From Oscillospiraceae bacterium (lineage in GTDB: Bacteria > Bacillota > Clostridia > Oscillospirales > CAG-272): a stretch of DNA of 60,363 nucleotides. Both the position numbers and the translations under genes were made by a program. Numbering within the stretch: the first letter of the stretch is position 1; each line of letters begins with the position of its first letter. The notes below the pieces were generated by a model. That model was given only the letters and a program-made list of their open reading frames with translations. It was not told the origin of the DNA and ran no database searches. Where the stretch lies: contig SVSH01000013.1 in NCBI GenBank assembly GCA_015064395.1, forward strand, positions 1-60,363, given 5' to 3'. Positions 1 through 8,903 of this stretch are shown here, one piece after another.

Positions 1-121
<121 letters not shown>

Positions 122-330
122 TTGTATTAAAACGCATCCTCAGGACGCGATCCAATCTATCAAGCTTGATTGCTCGTTTTACTTTTGTTTGAGTAGTATT
201 CTCTTTCAGAATTGCGAGATCTTGTATTTCACACACTCCCATGCTCTCGCATGGGAATTCTTGCTTTGTACTTCTCTCTTTGTTGTTCAATTTTCAAGGA
301 CCAAACTCGCTGCCCGTCGCGCGGACAGCC
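122..330 (-). other. 16S rRNA leader
   Basis: Transcribed leader between the rRNA promoter and the 16S start. It contains, on the minus strand near 279-297, a CCTTGAAAATTGAACAA-type element of the kind found in front of Firmicutes 16S genes. I see no gene in it. Confidence 0.6.
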
Positions 331-335
331 TTGAT

Positions 336-364
336 ATTATATCACCTTCACCCTTTTTTGTCAA
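336..364 (-). promoter_or_regulatory. rRNA operon promoter
   Basis: On the minus strand, TTGACA (359-364) and TATAAT (336-341) are separated by exactly 17 bases. This is a perfect vegetative-sigma promoter pointing at the 16S gene, giving a leader of about 205 bases. Confidence 0.85.
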
Positions 365-412
365 GCGGTTTTTATTATTTTTTCAATATTTTTTTGAATT
401 TGTCGAAAATCA

Positions 413-784
413 TCAACCTCTTGGCTTACTTTTGAACACCAAGGCGGCAAGATAACCAAAGCAAAGGGCGGCCGCCGTGCCACCGGCCGCGGCTGTCAGT
501 CCCCCTGTCAATGCGCCGAGCAATCCCTTTTCGTCCACCGCCTCACGCACGCCCTTGGAGATGAGATAGCCAAAGCCGGTCAGGGGTGTGGTCGCTCCGG
601 CACCTGCAAAATCCACCAGGGGCTGATACAGTCCGATCGCGCCGAGCAAAACGCCCAGCACCACGTAGCCCACCAGGATGCGCGCCGGAGTCAGCTTTGT
701 TTTGTCCAATAAGATCTGGGCAAGAACACACCATGCCCCACCGATCAGAAAGGCCCATAAAAACGGCAACATTTTGTCCATCAT
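413..784 (-). CDS. spoVAE: Stage V sporulation protein AE (SpoVAE)
   Basis: Small, very hydrophobic integral membrane protein of 123 residues, a subunit of the SpoVA channel that moves calcium-dipicolinate into the forespore and out during germination. The sequence matches the SpoVAC/SpoVAE family: a membrane segment near residues 5-25, a second near 35-55, the conserved loop with TTPLTGFGY followed by GLLGALTGG, and a last hydrophobic helix. The ATG at 784 is preferred because AAGGAG lies 7 bases before it; a GTG at 790 that overlaps the spoVAD stop is the alternative. It directly follows spoVAD as usual, but spoVAC is not next to them. Confidence 0.93.
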   Translation of the reverse strand: MMDKMLPFLWAFLIGGAWCVLAQILLDKTKLTPARILVGYVVLGVLLGAIGLYQPLVDFAGAGATTPLTGFGYLISKGVREAVDEKGLLGALTGGLTAAAGGTAAALCFGYLAALVFKSKPRG

Positions 785-786
785 GC

Positions 787-1812
787 TCACTCTCCTTTTC
801 TCTTTTTGGGAGCCTCGATCTCAAGCAAATGTGCAATACCGGGAATGGCCAGCCCTTGTTGGATGCTGGACGGGCTCATCATCGCTCCTGTCCCCAAGAA
901 AAGCATGCGCCTGATCTCACCGCGCAGCAGCTTGGGCAAAAAGTACGATCCCATCACCACCGCCGAGCAACCGCAGCCCGATCCGCCCGCGTGGGTATCC
1001 TGCGTTTGGCGAGTGAAGATGATCTGCCCGCAGTCCTGATAACGCGCGCCCAATTCGATTCCCTCCGACATCAAAAGCTCCTTAAGGATCGAGCCGCCCT
1101 CGTATCCAAGGTCTCCCGTGACGATCACGTCGTAATCCTTTGGCGTGGTTCGGCTGGCGCGAAAATAGCGTATCAGCGTGTCCGCCGCGGCCGGTGCCAT
1201 CGCCGCCCCCATGTTATTGGTATCGGTGATCCCCATTTCGATCGCTATCCCGGGAAGTCCCGCCACAAGCCTTGGATGTTCATTGTCCGGCGCACCTACG
1301 ACAAACGCTCCGGCCCCTGTCACCGTCCACTGGGCGGTGGGCGTGCGCTGGCCGCCATACTCCAACGGGGTGCGATATTGCCGTTCTGCGGTGCAATTAT
1401 GGCTGGACGCCACCGCCGCGCAGGTCTCATACACGCCGTGTGTCACCATCGCGCCGGCAAGTAAGAGCCCCTCGGCCGCCGTGGAGCAAGCCCCGTACAG
1501 TCCGAAATACGGGACGTCGAAGTCCAAAAGCCCGTAAGCCGAGGAGGTGCATTGATTGAGCAGATCTCCCGCAAAAATAGCCCCCAGCTGCTCCTCTCGC
1601 ATGCCGCACTTACCCAGGGCGCAGTTGAGGGCGATGCGCTGCATTTCACTCTCCGCTCGCTCAAAGGTATCCTGACCGAAGCGGTCTCCGCCATTCTTTT
1701 TATCATCATAAAAGTCAAAGCACTGTCCAATGGGTCCCTGGCGCTCCAGGTATCCCACCACCGTAGCGGCGGACCGTATGGACGCATCCAGCCGGATGAT
1801 ATTGTCTGCCAT
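787..1812 (-). CDS. spoVAD: Stage V sporulation protein AD (SpoVAD)
   Basis: Thiolase-fold protein of about 341 residues that binds dipicolinic acid and works with the SpoVA membrane subunits in its uptake into the forespore. Family signatures are visible along the whole length, for example the segment GDLLNQCTSSAYGL, followed by GLYGACSTAAEGLLLAGAMV and later GGSGCGCSAVV. The ATG at 1812 has GGAGG 5 bases upstream; an in-frame ATG at 1824 lacks such a site. The stop lies only 2 bases before the spoVAE ATG. Upstream comes a divergent sugar epimerase rather than spoVAC, which is unusual. Confidence 0.95.
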   Translation of the reverse strand: MADNIIRLDASIRSAATVVGYLERQGPIGQCFDFYDDKKNGGDRFGQDTFERAESEMQRIALNCALGKCGMREEQLGAIFAGDLLNQCTSSAYGLLDFDVPYFGLYGACSTAAEGLLLAGAMVTHGVYETCAAVASSHNCTAERQYRTPLEYGGQRTPTAQWTVTGAGAFVVGAPDNEHPRLVAGLPGIAIEMGITDTNNMGAAMAPAAADTLIRYFRASRTTPKDYDVIVTGDLGYEGGSILKELLMSEGIELGARYQDCGQIIFTRQTQDTHAGGSGCGCSAVVMGSYFLPKLLRGEIRRMLFLGTGAMMSPSSIQQGLAIPGIAHLLEIEAPKKRKGE

Positions 1813-1861
1813 GATCTCCTCCATTATATCAATATTCTTTTGCTATTATTTCCGCCAGGAC

Positions 1862-1890
1862 TTGCTTTATTCCAAAAAGTGTGTTATACT
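1862..1890 (+). promoter_or_regulatory. Promoter of the aldose epimerase gene
   Basis: TTGCTT (1862-1867) and TATACT (1885-1890) with a 17-base spacer, 46 bases upstream of the gene start. Confidence 0.55.
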
Positions 1891-1936
1891 GAAAAGGAAG
1901 AAAGATCCATTGGGATTTTCACATAAGGAGGATATC

Positions 1937-2818
1937 ATGAAGCACATTCTCGAAAATGAGCAGCTGCGTGTCGTTATCAACGACCACGGCGCTGAACTCA
2001 ATTCTATCATCGAAAAGACCACCGGCACCGAGTATCTCTGGCAGGGCGACGAGCGCTACTGGACGGGCCAGGCCATTCTGCTCTTCCCCATCTGCGGCAG
2101 ACTCGTTGAGGGCCGCTACACCTACAAGGGTCAGAGCTACGACATGACCATTCACGGCTTCATCCGCGGCGTCGATCTGACGGTTGAGAACAAGACCGAC
2201 ACCAGCATCACGCTGACCTACACCGACAACGAATTCACCCGCGCCCAGTATCCCTTTGCCTTCCGCTACTCGCTGACCTACACGCTGATCGGTAACAAGC
2301 TGACCCACACCTTCCTCGTAGAGAACACGGGTGACGAGGTGCTTCCCTTCGGCATCGGCGGCCACCCCGGCTTCAACGTACCTCTTGAGGCAGGTACGGA
2401 GTTCTCGGATTATTATATCGAGTTTGCCGAGAAAGCACCCGCGCGCAAGCTGATCCTGACCGAGCGTTGCTTTATGACGGACGAGACCGAGCCCTTCCCG
2501 CTGGAGAACGGCACGACGTATCGTTTGCATCACGATATGTTTGACAACGACGCCATTTTCCTGCGCGACATGGCTACCGAGGTCACGCTGAAGTCGGACA
2601 AGACGACCAAGGCTGTCACGGTGTCCTACACCAATATGCCTTACTTGGGACTGTGGCACAAGCCCCGCACGGATGCTCCTTATCTCTGCATCGAGCCCTG
2701 GAACGGTCTGCCCTCGGATGACGGCATCGTCGACGACATGGCGACCAAGAAGTACATGAACCGTCTTGAGCCCGGAAAGACGGCTGAGTTTGGTATGGAT
2801 ATCGTTATTCATCAGTGA
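1937..2818 (+). CDS. Aldose 1-epimerase family protein
   Basis: Cytoplasmic protein of 293 residues of the galactose mutarotase-like superfamily (LacX/YihR-like aldose 1-epimerases), which interconvert alpha and beta anomers of hexoses or hexose phosphates. The order of conserved segments fits the family: LFPICGR near residue 55, then TIHGFIR with the catalytic histidine near 73, then GGHPGFNVP near 145, and the C-terminal CIEPWNGLPS. The ATG at 1937 has AAGGAGG 7 bases upstream; an earlier in-frame methionine at 1730 would run antisense into spoVAD and lacks a ribosome binding site. It is a single-gene unit ending in a hairpin at 2828. The exact sugar cannot be told. Confidence 0.88.
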   Translation: MKHILENEQLRVVINDHGAELNSIIEKTTGTEYLWQGDERYWTGQAILLFPICGRLVEGRYTYKGQSYDMTIHGFIRGVDLTVENKTDTSITLTYTDNEFTRAQYPFAFRYSLTYTLIGNKLTHTFLVENTGDEVLPFGIGGHPGFNVPLEAGTEFSDYYIEFAEKAPARKLILTERCFMTDETEPFPLENGTTYRLHHDMFDNDAIFLRDMATEVTLKSDKTTKAVTVSYTNMPYLGLWHKPRTDAPYLCIEPWNGLPSDDGIVDDMATKKYMNRLEPGKTAEFGMDIVIHQ

Positions 2819-2827
2819 TAGAAACGC

Positions 2828-2867
2828 AAAAACAGCACCGCCAATTTTTTTGGCAGTGCTGTTTTTA
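2828..2867. terminator. Bidirectional terminator
   Basis: Inverted repeat ACAGCACCGCCA / TGGCAGTGCTGT flanked by A-run and T-run, between two convergent genes. Confidence 0.85.
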
Positions 2868-2898
2868 TATTCTCAAAACACAATACAATCAGGATGCC

Positions 2899-4164
2899 TC
2901 ATTCGTTCCAGCTGTTCCCGCTGTCTTGCAAAATGACAGCCACAGCCAAAAGTTCATTTTCATTCGTATCCGAAACATTATCGATCAACGTAAGACGTTG
3001 TAACCGACCAAGGGTATAGACTGTGCCGGGCGTATCTGAGAATTGGCAGGCCTCCACTCTGACTTCGGATAGCGGCGCACACGTGCCCTCCCCCACGATT
3101 TTAACGCCAATGGGAGAATGCTGTGCCGTGCAACGCAAAAAGGCAATTTCACTCATTTCCCGTGCATCGTAAGAGGGTGTGTGTAGCATGGCGAACGATG
3201 CCTCTCCCTCATACTGACTTCGGCAGTCGATTGCCCTTGAATTGGTTGAATTTTCAAACAGAAAACCGTAGCGGCCGGAATGCTCCGAGTTGCACGCCTC
3301 GTAGGTCGTATTCATCGCGCCGATGCCGCCAAAGCCGTAGAGATTGGAAGTGGCGGTGCAATTTTTGACGGTGAATTGCCCTACCTGAACGGCCGGATAT
3401 TTCTCCCCGTCAAAGCACCCTTGATGCTCAAAGAAAAAGCCGAACTTCTTATTATTGTCTGCCGTGCAATCCAAAATGAGAATGCACTCCTCATTGCAAT
3501 AGCCAAAGCCGATACCAAAGCCGGAGGCGCCGGTGCTCCTCTCCGTTGCCGCCTTGCCGCATCCGATCGCACGGCATTGAGAGATCGTGCTGTCGATCGG
3601 GCAGTCGACGCCAAAGCCGGTCGCATCCGTGTTTTTTACGGTGACGTTTTTCCAGTGGCAGTTTCGGAAGAGATTGAACATAAAGCCCTTGCCCGCCGAG
3701 GTGTACGTCTCGCAAGAGGTCCCGCTCGCGTCGATCACAAAGCCCTCAAAACGGCAGTTTTCCAGATAGCTCGCCTCGTTCAAATCCAAATAGTCATTAA
3801 AATAGAACATATCAAGTCCGTATTGCGAGCGACCGACAGGCTTTAGCACCGTTGCTTCCCCGTCGCCGACAATGCTGACGCCCGAGCGCATTTTGATGCA
3901 GTGCGAGCCGATGGTCTGGTTTCCATTTTCGGCAAACAGATATTCGCCGGCCGGTATGTAGATGGTTCCTCCCTCCAAGGCCACACGATCGATCAAGGCC
4001 TGCAGTGCCGCGCTGTTTGCCTCTCCCGTGTTCTCGGTGGACAGACCGTGATCGGTCGCTCTGACCGTCTCCTCTTCATGCGCGGGCGGTTGGGGCCGGT
4101 GGCATCCGAGAAGCGATACGACCAGTGCGGTCAGGCACAACCACAAACAGATCCTTTTCATCAT
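2899..4164 (-). CDS. Parallel beta-helix lipoprotein
   Basis: Predicted surface lipoprotein of 421 residues. It has a positively charged start, a hydrophobic stretch and the lipobox SLLGC (cysteine 21). The mature part begins with a pectate-lyase-type segment ([17 protein letters not shown], then [10 protein letters not shown]) and continues with repeated short turns typical of right-handed parallel beta-helices. Such proteins usually bind or cleave polysaccharides, but no catalytic residues can be assigned and the substrate is unknown. The start codon overlaps the queA stop (ATGATG), so it is probably translated from the queA message; its own ribosome binding site is weak. This pairing with queA looks accidental in function. 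Confidence 0.8.
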   Translation of the reverse strand: MMKRICLWLCLTALVVSLLGCHRPQPPAHEEETVRATDHGLSTENTGEANSAALQALIDRVALEGGTIYIPAGEYLFAENGNQTIGSHCIKMRSGVSIVGDGEATVLKPVGRSQYGLDMFYFNDYLDLNEASYLENCRFEGFVIDASGTSCETYTSAGKGFMFNLFRNCHWKNVTVKNTDATGFGVDCPIDSTISQCRAIGCGKAATERSTGASGFGIGFGYCNEECILILDCTADNNKKFGFFFEHQGCFDGEKYPAVQVGQFTVKNCTATSNLYGFGGIGAMNTTYEACNSEHSGRYGFLFENSTNSRAIDCRSQYEGEASFAMLHTPSYDAREMSEIAFLRCTAQHSPIGVKIVGEGTCAPLSEVRVEACQFSDTPGTVYTLGRLQRLTLIDNVSDTNENELLAVAVILQDSGNSWNE

Positions 4165-5237
4165 TGGATCAACATTGCATCTCCAAAGGAGAAGAAGCGA
4201 TACTTCTCCTCCACCGCAACGCGATACGCCTCCAACATATGCTCTCTGTCGTACAGAGCAGACACGAGCATGAGCAGGGTGGACTCGGGCAGGTGGAAGT
4301 TGGTGATCAGGGCGTCGATGGCCTTGAAGCGGTAGCCGGGATAGATGAAAATGCCGGTATCACCGCTGATGGGGTGGATGATTCCATTCTCATCGGCCGC
4401 GCTTTCCAGCGTGCGGCAGGAGGTCGTTCCGACCGAGATGACGCGCCCGCCGGCGGCACGGCGCGCGTTGATGGTGTCCGCCGCCTCACGGGTGACCGTG
4501 ATAAACTCGGTATGCATGGTGTGCTCCTGTAGCTTATCTACCTTGACAGGACGGAAGGTGCCAAGACCCACGTGCAGCATGACGGGAACGATGGCCACGC
4601 CCTTCTCTTTGATACGCTCCATCAGCTCGGGGGTAAAGTGCAGTCCTGCCGTGGGAGCGGCGGCGCTTCCCTCCTCGCGGGCGTAGACGGTCTGGTAGCG
4701 ATCGTTGTCCTCCAGCTGTGCCGTGATGTAAGGCGGCAGGGGCATCAGACCCACGATGTGCAAGATCTCATAGATATTCTGATATTTGTCGTGGTCGTAC
4801 TCAAAGCGGATCAGGCGATTGCCCTCCTCTACCATGCCGACGACCTCGCCAACCAGGATGCCGCCGCCGAACACCATGCGCATGCCCACACGGGCGCGCT
4901 TGCCCGGCTTGACCAGCGTCTCCCAGGTATCCAATTCGTGCGAGCGGAGCAGAAGCAGCTCGATTTTGGCTTCCTCTCTACCCTCGGCGTGACCGTACAG
5001 ACGGGCGGGGATGACCTTGGAATCGTTGACGACCAGCGTGTCGCCCTCGCAAAGGTAATCCAAAATATCATAAAAATGCTTATGCTCCAACGCGTGCGTG
5101 TCGCGGTGCAATACCATGAGCCGGCTGTGATCGCGCGGCATGGCGGGATGCTGGGCGATGCGTTCCTCGGGCAGATCGTAATAAAAATCCGAGGTGGAAA
5201 GCGTTGTCGCGGGGCGTTCGTTGATAATGGCAGACAT
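4161..5237 (-). CDS. queA: S-adenosylmethionine:tRNA ribosyltransferase-isomerase
   Basis: Enzyme of queuosine synthesis that transfers and isomerises the ribose of S-adenosylmethionine onto preQ1 in tRNA, giving epoxyqueuosine. The 358-residue length is normal. Signature segments are in order: [14 protein letters not shown] at the N-terminus, [12 protein letters not shown] near 70, the central [10 protein letters not shown] near 193, and [10 protein letters not shown] followed by HTEF. The start is set by ATG at 5237 after a GGAGGAGAGAGG tract. A consensus promoter lies at 5373-5401. No other queuosine genes are in the window. Confidence 0.96.
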   Translation of the reverse strand: MSAIINERPATTLSTSDFYYDLPEERIAQHPAMPRDHSRLMVLHRDTHALEHKHFYDILDYLCEGDTLVVNDSKVIPARLYGHAEGREEAKIELLLLRSHELDTWETLVKPGKRARVGMRMVFGGGILVGEVVGMVEEGNRLIRFEYDHDKYQNIYEILHIVGLMPLPPYITAQLEDNDRYQTVYAREEGSAAAPTAGLHFTPELMERIKEKGVAIVPVMLHVGLGTFRPVKVDKLQEHTMHTEFITVTREAADTINARRAAGGRVISVGTTSCRTLESAADENGIIHPISGDTGIFIYPGYRFKAIDALITNFHLPESTLLMLVSALYDREHMLEAYRVAVEEKYRFFSFGDAMLIQ

Positions 5238-5372
5238 GAAAAGTATCGTTCCTCTCTCCTCCCGGTGTGGTCGGAGCCTTTCTCAAAAATAGGGGTGTTG
5301 GGCGCGCACGTTGGCAAATACACCGAGCATGTCGCATATACTGAACGTAGCGGAAGCCTTGCGCGCGACATG

Positions 5373-5401
5373 ATTATACCACGAAAGACACTTCTTTGCA
5401 A
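5373..5401 (-). promoter_or_regulatory. queA promoter
   Basis: On the minus strand TTGCAA (5396-5401), 17 bases, TATAAT (5373-5378). It points toward queA with an untranslated leader of about 130 bases. Confidence 0.65.
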
Positions 5402-5457
5402 GTGCTTTCGCGTTTTTTGCCGCATCCTTCCCATCAAGCACGAAAGGCAGGAGTATC

Positions 5458-6357
5458 ATGAGTAAACAAAAAACGACCCTGTTTCGCGGCGCGGCCACCG
5501 CGCTCATCACCCCCTTTTCTCTGGGGCGCATCGACTTTGAAGCTCTGGGGGCACTGATCGAACGACAGATCAAGGCCGGCGTCAGCGCCCTGGTCATCGC
5601 CGGGACGACGGGCGAGAGCGCCACGCTGACCGATCCCGAGAAAATGGCACTATTCGCCTTTGCCGCCGAGCGCATCGGAGGCCGCGTTCCCTTGATCGCC
5701 GGGGTTGGCTGCGCCGACACCGCCCACACCGTCACGCTGTCCCGATCGGCCTGCGCGGCAGGAGCGGATGCTCTTTTGGTGGTCACCCCTTATTACAATC
5801 GCCCCTCGCAGGCGGGGCTGAGGGCTCACTTTGAAACGGTGGCCGATGCGGCCGAAAAGCCCGTCATTCTGTATAGCGTTCCGGGGCGGACGGGGGTCAG
5901 CATCCACACAGACACCTACATAGCCCTTGCCGATCACGCCAACATCATCGGCGTCAAGGAGGCGAGTATTGATCTTGGGGCTATCAGCGCTCTGATCGAC
6001 CATTGCAGTGACCGTTTGGACGTCTACGCGGGCAACGACGACATGACCGTCCCTCTGCTCTCTCTGGGAGGCGCCGGGGTGATCTCGGTCATATCCAACG
6101 TCATCCCCGCCGCCATCAGCGACGTCTGCCGTCTATGGTTCGACGGCAAACCCCGACTCTCTGCCGCCAAGGCGACCAAGTTCCACGGGCTCTCGCGCGC
6201 TCTGTTCTCCGACACCAATCCCGTCCCCGTCAAGGCGGCGCTTGCCATGATGGGGCTGTGCCGTGAAGAATTCCGACTCCCCCTCGTCCCGCCCGACAAG
6301 GAGGTGCGAGAACGGGTACGCGCTTGCCTGAGTAGCTTGAAGCTGTTGACAGAATAG
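5458..6357 (+). CDS. dapA: 4-hydroxy-tetrahydrodipicolinate synthase
   Basis: Condenses pyruvate with aspartate semialdehyde, the first step of the lysine/diaminopimelate branch, which also feeds dipicolinate for spores. The 299-residue protein has the family hallmarks: GTTGES near 49-54 (the catalytic threonine pair), the SVPGRTG loop around 140 with the catalytic tyrosine in ILYS, and Schiff-base lysine 167 in GVKEAS. The ATG at 5458 follows AGGAG at 5449-5453 at good spacing. No other lysine genes are adjacent. A distant aldolase of the same family with another substrate is possible but the motifs fit DapA. Confidence 0.93.
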   Translation: MSKQKTTLFRGAATALITPFSLGRIDFEALGALIERQIKAGVSALVIAGTTGESATLTDPEKMALFAFAAERIGGRVPLIAGVGCADTAHTVTLSRSACAAGADALLVVTPYYNRPSQAGLRAHFETVADAAEKPVILYSVPGRTGVSIHTDTYIALADHANIIGVKEASIDLGAISALIDHCSDRLDVYAGNDDMTVPLLSLGGAGVISVISNVIPAAISDVCRLWFDGKPRLSAAKATKFHGLSRALFSDTNPVPVKAALAMMGLCREEFRLPLVPPDKEVRERVRACLSSLKLLTE

Positions 6358-6362
6358 AAAAT

Positions 6363-6392
6363 AAAAAAGGAAGCCACCCGGCTTCCTTTTTT
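6363..6392. terminator. Bidirectional terminator between dapA and secG
   Basis: AAAAAAGGAAGCC / GGCTTCCTTTTTT hairpin with a 4-base loop, between convergent genes. Confidence 0.9.
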
Positions 6393-6406
6393 ATTCAGCG
6401 CTGAAA

Positions 6407-6649
6407 TCAGCCAACCAATGCGTACATTACGATGATAACGACAGCAAACACAACGGATACAGCGACCGTAGCCTTGGACAGGATGCGATCCCAGGTGTTG
6501 CCCTTGGACTGACCAAAGAAGGTGTCAGCACTACCGGTGATCGCACCGGACATCTTGGTGTCCTTGCCCGACTGCAGCAGAACAACGGCAATCAGAAACA
6601 GCGACATCAGTACAACAGCAATACCAAAGATAATCTCAATCGTTTCCAT
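6407..6649 (-). CDS. secG: Preprotein translocase subunit SecG
   Basis: Accessory subunit of the SecYEG protein export channel. The 80-residue product has two membrane helices (about residues 3-23 and 57-78) joined by a cytoplasmic loop with the family pattern LLQSGKD followed by GSADTFFGQSKG. The ATG at 6649 is preceded by TTTGGAGG; upstream in-frame methionines overlap the promoter and are not used. A consensus promoter lies at 6740-6768, so it forms a single-gene transcript. Confidence 0.95.
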   Translation of the reverse strand: METIEIIFGIAVVLMSLFLIAVVLLQSGKDTKMSGAITGSADTFFGQSKGNTWDRILSKATVAVSVVFAVVIIVMYALVG

Positions 6650-6739
6650 ACCTCGATTTAACCTCCAAACGTAATTTAGACTCATGCGCATCGATCCCCA
6701 TCGGACTCGATGGCAGAATGCAACATCATATACCCGAAC

Positions 6740-6768
6740 ATTATAGCACACCTTTTTTGAAATTGCAA
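6740..6768 (-). promoter_or_regulatory. secG promoter
   Basis: On the minus strand TTGCAA (6763-6768), 17-base spacer, TATAAT (6740-6745). Confidence 0.7.
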
Positions 6769-6832
6769 TAGATTTGGGCAAAAAACTCAAAAAATTTTTC
6801 CTTTCCGCTTTTTCTTTCCTTGCGCGAAACCG

Positions 6833-6862
6833 TTGACAATCCTTTCTATGGCATGCTATAAT
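6833..6862 (+). promoter_or_regulatory. Promoter of the flavoprotein gene
   Basis: TTGACA (6833-6838), 18-base spacer, TATAAT (6857-6862), 30 bases before the start codon at 6893. Confidence 0.8.
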
Positions 6863-6892
6863 GAATGCAGCGTATGGAAAGGAGGGACGGCC

Positions 6893-7969
6893 ATGAACCT
6901 TGATTCAACATACGACGTTGTCATTGTCGGCGCAGGACCGGCCGGCTGTAATTTTGCCCGCATGATCGACCCCAACCGCTATCGTGTGCTGTTGCTTGAC
7001 GCTTCCTCCATGCGGCAAAAGGTTTGCGCGGGGCTTCTCTCGCCCGATGCCCAGCAGTTGTTGTCCCGCTATGACATTTCTTTGCCAAAAGACATTTTCG
7101 TCGATCCGCAGTTATCCTCCGTGCGTGTCATTGACCTCGACTATCCCTGCATCCGCCATTATCGCCGTTCCTATCGGAACGTTGACCGATCTGCGTTTGA
7201 CACTTATCTTTTGGGATTGGTTCCTGCCGATGTAACCATTGCCGGGGCGCGCTGTCATAGCATCGAGCGTCGGGGCAATGAGTTCTCCTTGCAGCTACAC
7301 CACGCTGACGGACAGCGAGAGGAGATTTTTGCTCGTTATATTGTCGGTGCGGACGGTGCATCGTCCGTGGTCCGTTCGATGCTGTTTCCCGATCGAAACA
7401 TACAAAAATACGTTTCCATCCAGCAATGGTTCGCGGCCGATACCATCGACCCATATTATTCCTGCGTATTTGACCATGCGACCTCCGAGAGCTGCTCCTG
7501 GATCTTTTTCAAGGGTGGGCAATTGGTGTTCGGCGGCGCATTTGCACCCCGCGGCTGTCGTGCGGCGTTTGAGGAGCAAAAGCGCAAGTTGGTCGAGCGC
7601 GGCATTATTCCTGCCCACATTTTGGAACACCCTCTGAAAACCGAGGCCTGCCGTGTCAGCCGTCCGCACTGGAACGAAGGGATATTCTGCGGCAAGGACG
7701 GCACGTATCTGATTGGCGAGGCGGCGGGATTTATCAGTCCCAGCTCGTTTGAGGGCATCAGCTATGCTCTTGCAAGCGGCGAAGCGTTGGCAAAAGCCTT
7801 CAATCGAGGGAAAACGCCATCGAGCATCCTCCGTGCATATCGTCAAAAGACCACTCTGCTCGGACTCAAGGTGAAGGGCAAATGCTTAAAAAGGCCTTTT
7901 ATGTATGTGCCCTTTCTGCGCAAGCTGATACTGAAGACAGGACTCGGCTCCACGAAAAAAATCAACTAA
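6893..7969 (+). CDS. FAD-dependent oxidoreductase, geranylgeranyl reductase type
   Basis: Flavoprotein of 358 residues. The N-terminus has the dinucleotide-binding fingerprint IVGAGPAGCN (residues 11-20) followed by an acidic end of the second strand (LLLDAS), then KVCAGLLSP, which resembles the second motif of geranylgeranyl reductases and CbrA-like proteins, then GADGASSVVRS near 160 and the flavin-site segment GEAAGFISPSSFEGISYA near 270. Members reduce double bonds in isoprenoid or lipid chains, but the substrate here is not determinable. The ATG at 6893 follows GGAGGG. It is a monocistronic gene with its own promoter and a terminator at 7972. Confidence 0.85.
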   Translation: MNLDSTYDVVIVGAGPAGCNFARMIDPNRYRVLLLDASSMRQKVCAGLLSPDAQQLLSRYDISLPKDIFVDPQLSSVRVIDLDYPCIRHYRRSYRNVDRSAFDTYLLGLVPADVTIAGARCHSIERRGNEFSLQLHHADGQREEIFARYIVGADGASSVVRSMLFPDRNIQKYVSIQQWFAADTIDPYYSCVFDHATSESCSWIFFKGGQLVFGGAFAPRGCRAAFEEQKRKLVERGIIPAHILEHPLKTEACRVSRPHWNEGIFCGKDGTYLIGEAAGFISPSSFEGISYALASGEALAKAFNRGKTPSSILRAYRQKTTLLGLKVKGKCLKRPFMYVPFLRKLILKTGLGSTKKIN

Positions 7970-7971
7970 AC

Positions 7972-7993
7972 AAGGGCGGGATATCCCGCCCTT
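7972..7993. terminator. Bidirectional terminator
   Basis: AAGGGCGGGA / TCCCGCCCTT with a 2-base centre, between convergent genes; the right arm touches the last base of the tepA stop codon. Confidence 0.75.
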
Positions 7994-8730
7994 TATGATT
8001 GCCCTTTTTCTTCCGATATCATCCCCCGCAAGGCGTCAAGTGCGGCATTGAGTCCTCCGACCTCATCGATCAGTCCGATCCGCACCGCCTCGTCTCCCTC
8101 CACGATACTGCCCACGTCGGTGGCCAATTCATCGGGGCGCAGGAGAAGCTCCGTCAGCTTTTCCTCGCTGATGTTCGAGTGGTCAACGATAAAGCGGACG
8201 ATGCGCTGCTGCATATCGGTAAAATAGCGGAAGGTCTGGGGCACGCCCAGCACCGTCCCCGAGATGCGAACGGGGTGGATGGTCATGGTGGCGCTCGGGA
8301 CGATGAACGACCGCCGCGCCGCCACCGCCAGCGGCACGCCGATGGAATGTCCGCCCCCCAAGACCAGCGAGACGGTCGGCTTGGACATGGAGGCGATCAT
8401 CTCGGCCATGGCCAGACCCGCCTCGACGTCACCGCCCATGGTATGCAGAATGATCAGAACGCCCTCCACCTCCTCGTTTTCCTCCAAGGAAACAAGCTGG
8501 GGAATCATGTGCTCGTATTTGGTCGCCTTTTGATTATCCGGCAGAACGAAGTGCCCCTCAATCTGTCCGATGATGGAAAGACAGTGGATACAGGTATGTC
8601 CGTCCGACGTCCGCACGCCGCCTGAATCGACGATCCCCTCCCAGCTCTCCCCGCCTGAATTCTTTGCATCAGTCCCCTTTTTGTCCTCTTGCTGTGTGTT
8701 TTTCTGCGCGTCATTACCCTCGCTTGCCAT
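7993..8730 (-). CDS. tepA: ClpP-class serine protease, TepA-like
   Basis: Protein of 245 residues similar to Bacillus TepA (translocation-enhancing protein, YmfB), a ClpP/crotonase-fold serine peptidase of the cytoplasm implicated in protein export and spore germination. A low-complexity charged N-terminus of about 30 residues is followed by the fold: HTMGGDVEAGLAMA around residue 97, the nucleophile motif GGGHSIG with Ser129, and MTIHPVR with the catalytic His152. The ATG at 8730 has GGAGG 6 bases upstream; a TTG six bases earlier is less likely. It converges with the flavoprotein gene. Confidence 0.88.
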   Translation of the reverse strand: MASEGNDAQKNTQQEDKKGTDAKNSGGESWEGIVDSGGVRTSDGHTCIHCLSIIGQIEGHFVLPDNQKATKYEHMIPQLVSLEENEEVEGVLIILHTMGGDVEAGLAMAEMIASMSKPTVSLVLGGGHSIGVPLAVAARRSFIVPSATMTIHPVRISGTVLGVPQTFRYFTDMQQRIVRFIVDHSNISEEKLTELLLRPDELATDVGSIVEGDEAVRIGLIDEVGGLNAALDALRGMISEEKGQS

Positions 8731-8799
8731 GTTCAACCTCCCATTTGTCGATTTTTTTGAAAAAATGCCGTTTTACAGCCACCTTTTTTTAATTTATAC

Positions 8800-8828
8800 T
8801 TTACTTTTTTATTTCTGTGTGATATAAT
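8800..8828 (+). promoter_or_regulatory. Promoter of the pduL block
   Basis: TTTACT (8800-8805), 17-base spacer, TATAAT (8823-8828), with a 75-base leader before pduL. The leader contains a short CGGGTGCACCC palindrome but no recognisable riboswitch. Confidence 0.55.
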
Positions 8829-8903
8829 TAACGATGTATGGGTTGCTACTCTCGAACACGGGTGCACCCACAGAAATTTTCCGATTGAACAGAAAGGAAT
8901 GCT

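Noticed and set aside
8829-8903. Riboswitch in the pduL leader
   Set aside because: Only a short palindrome is seen; no known riboswitch core could be matched.
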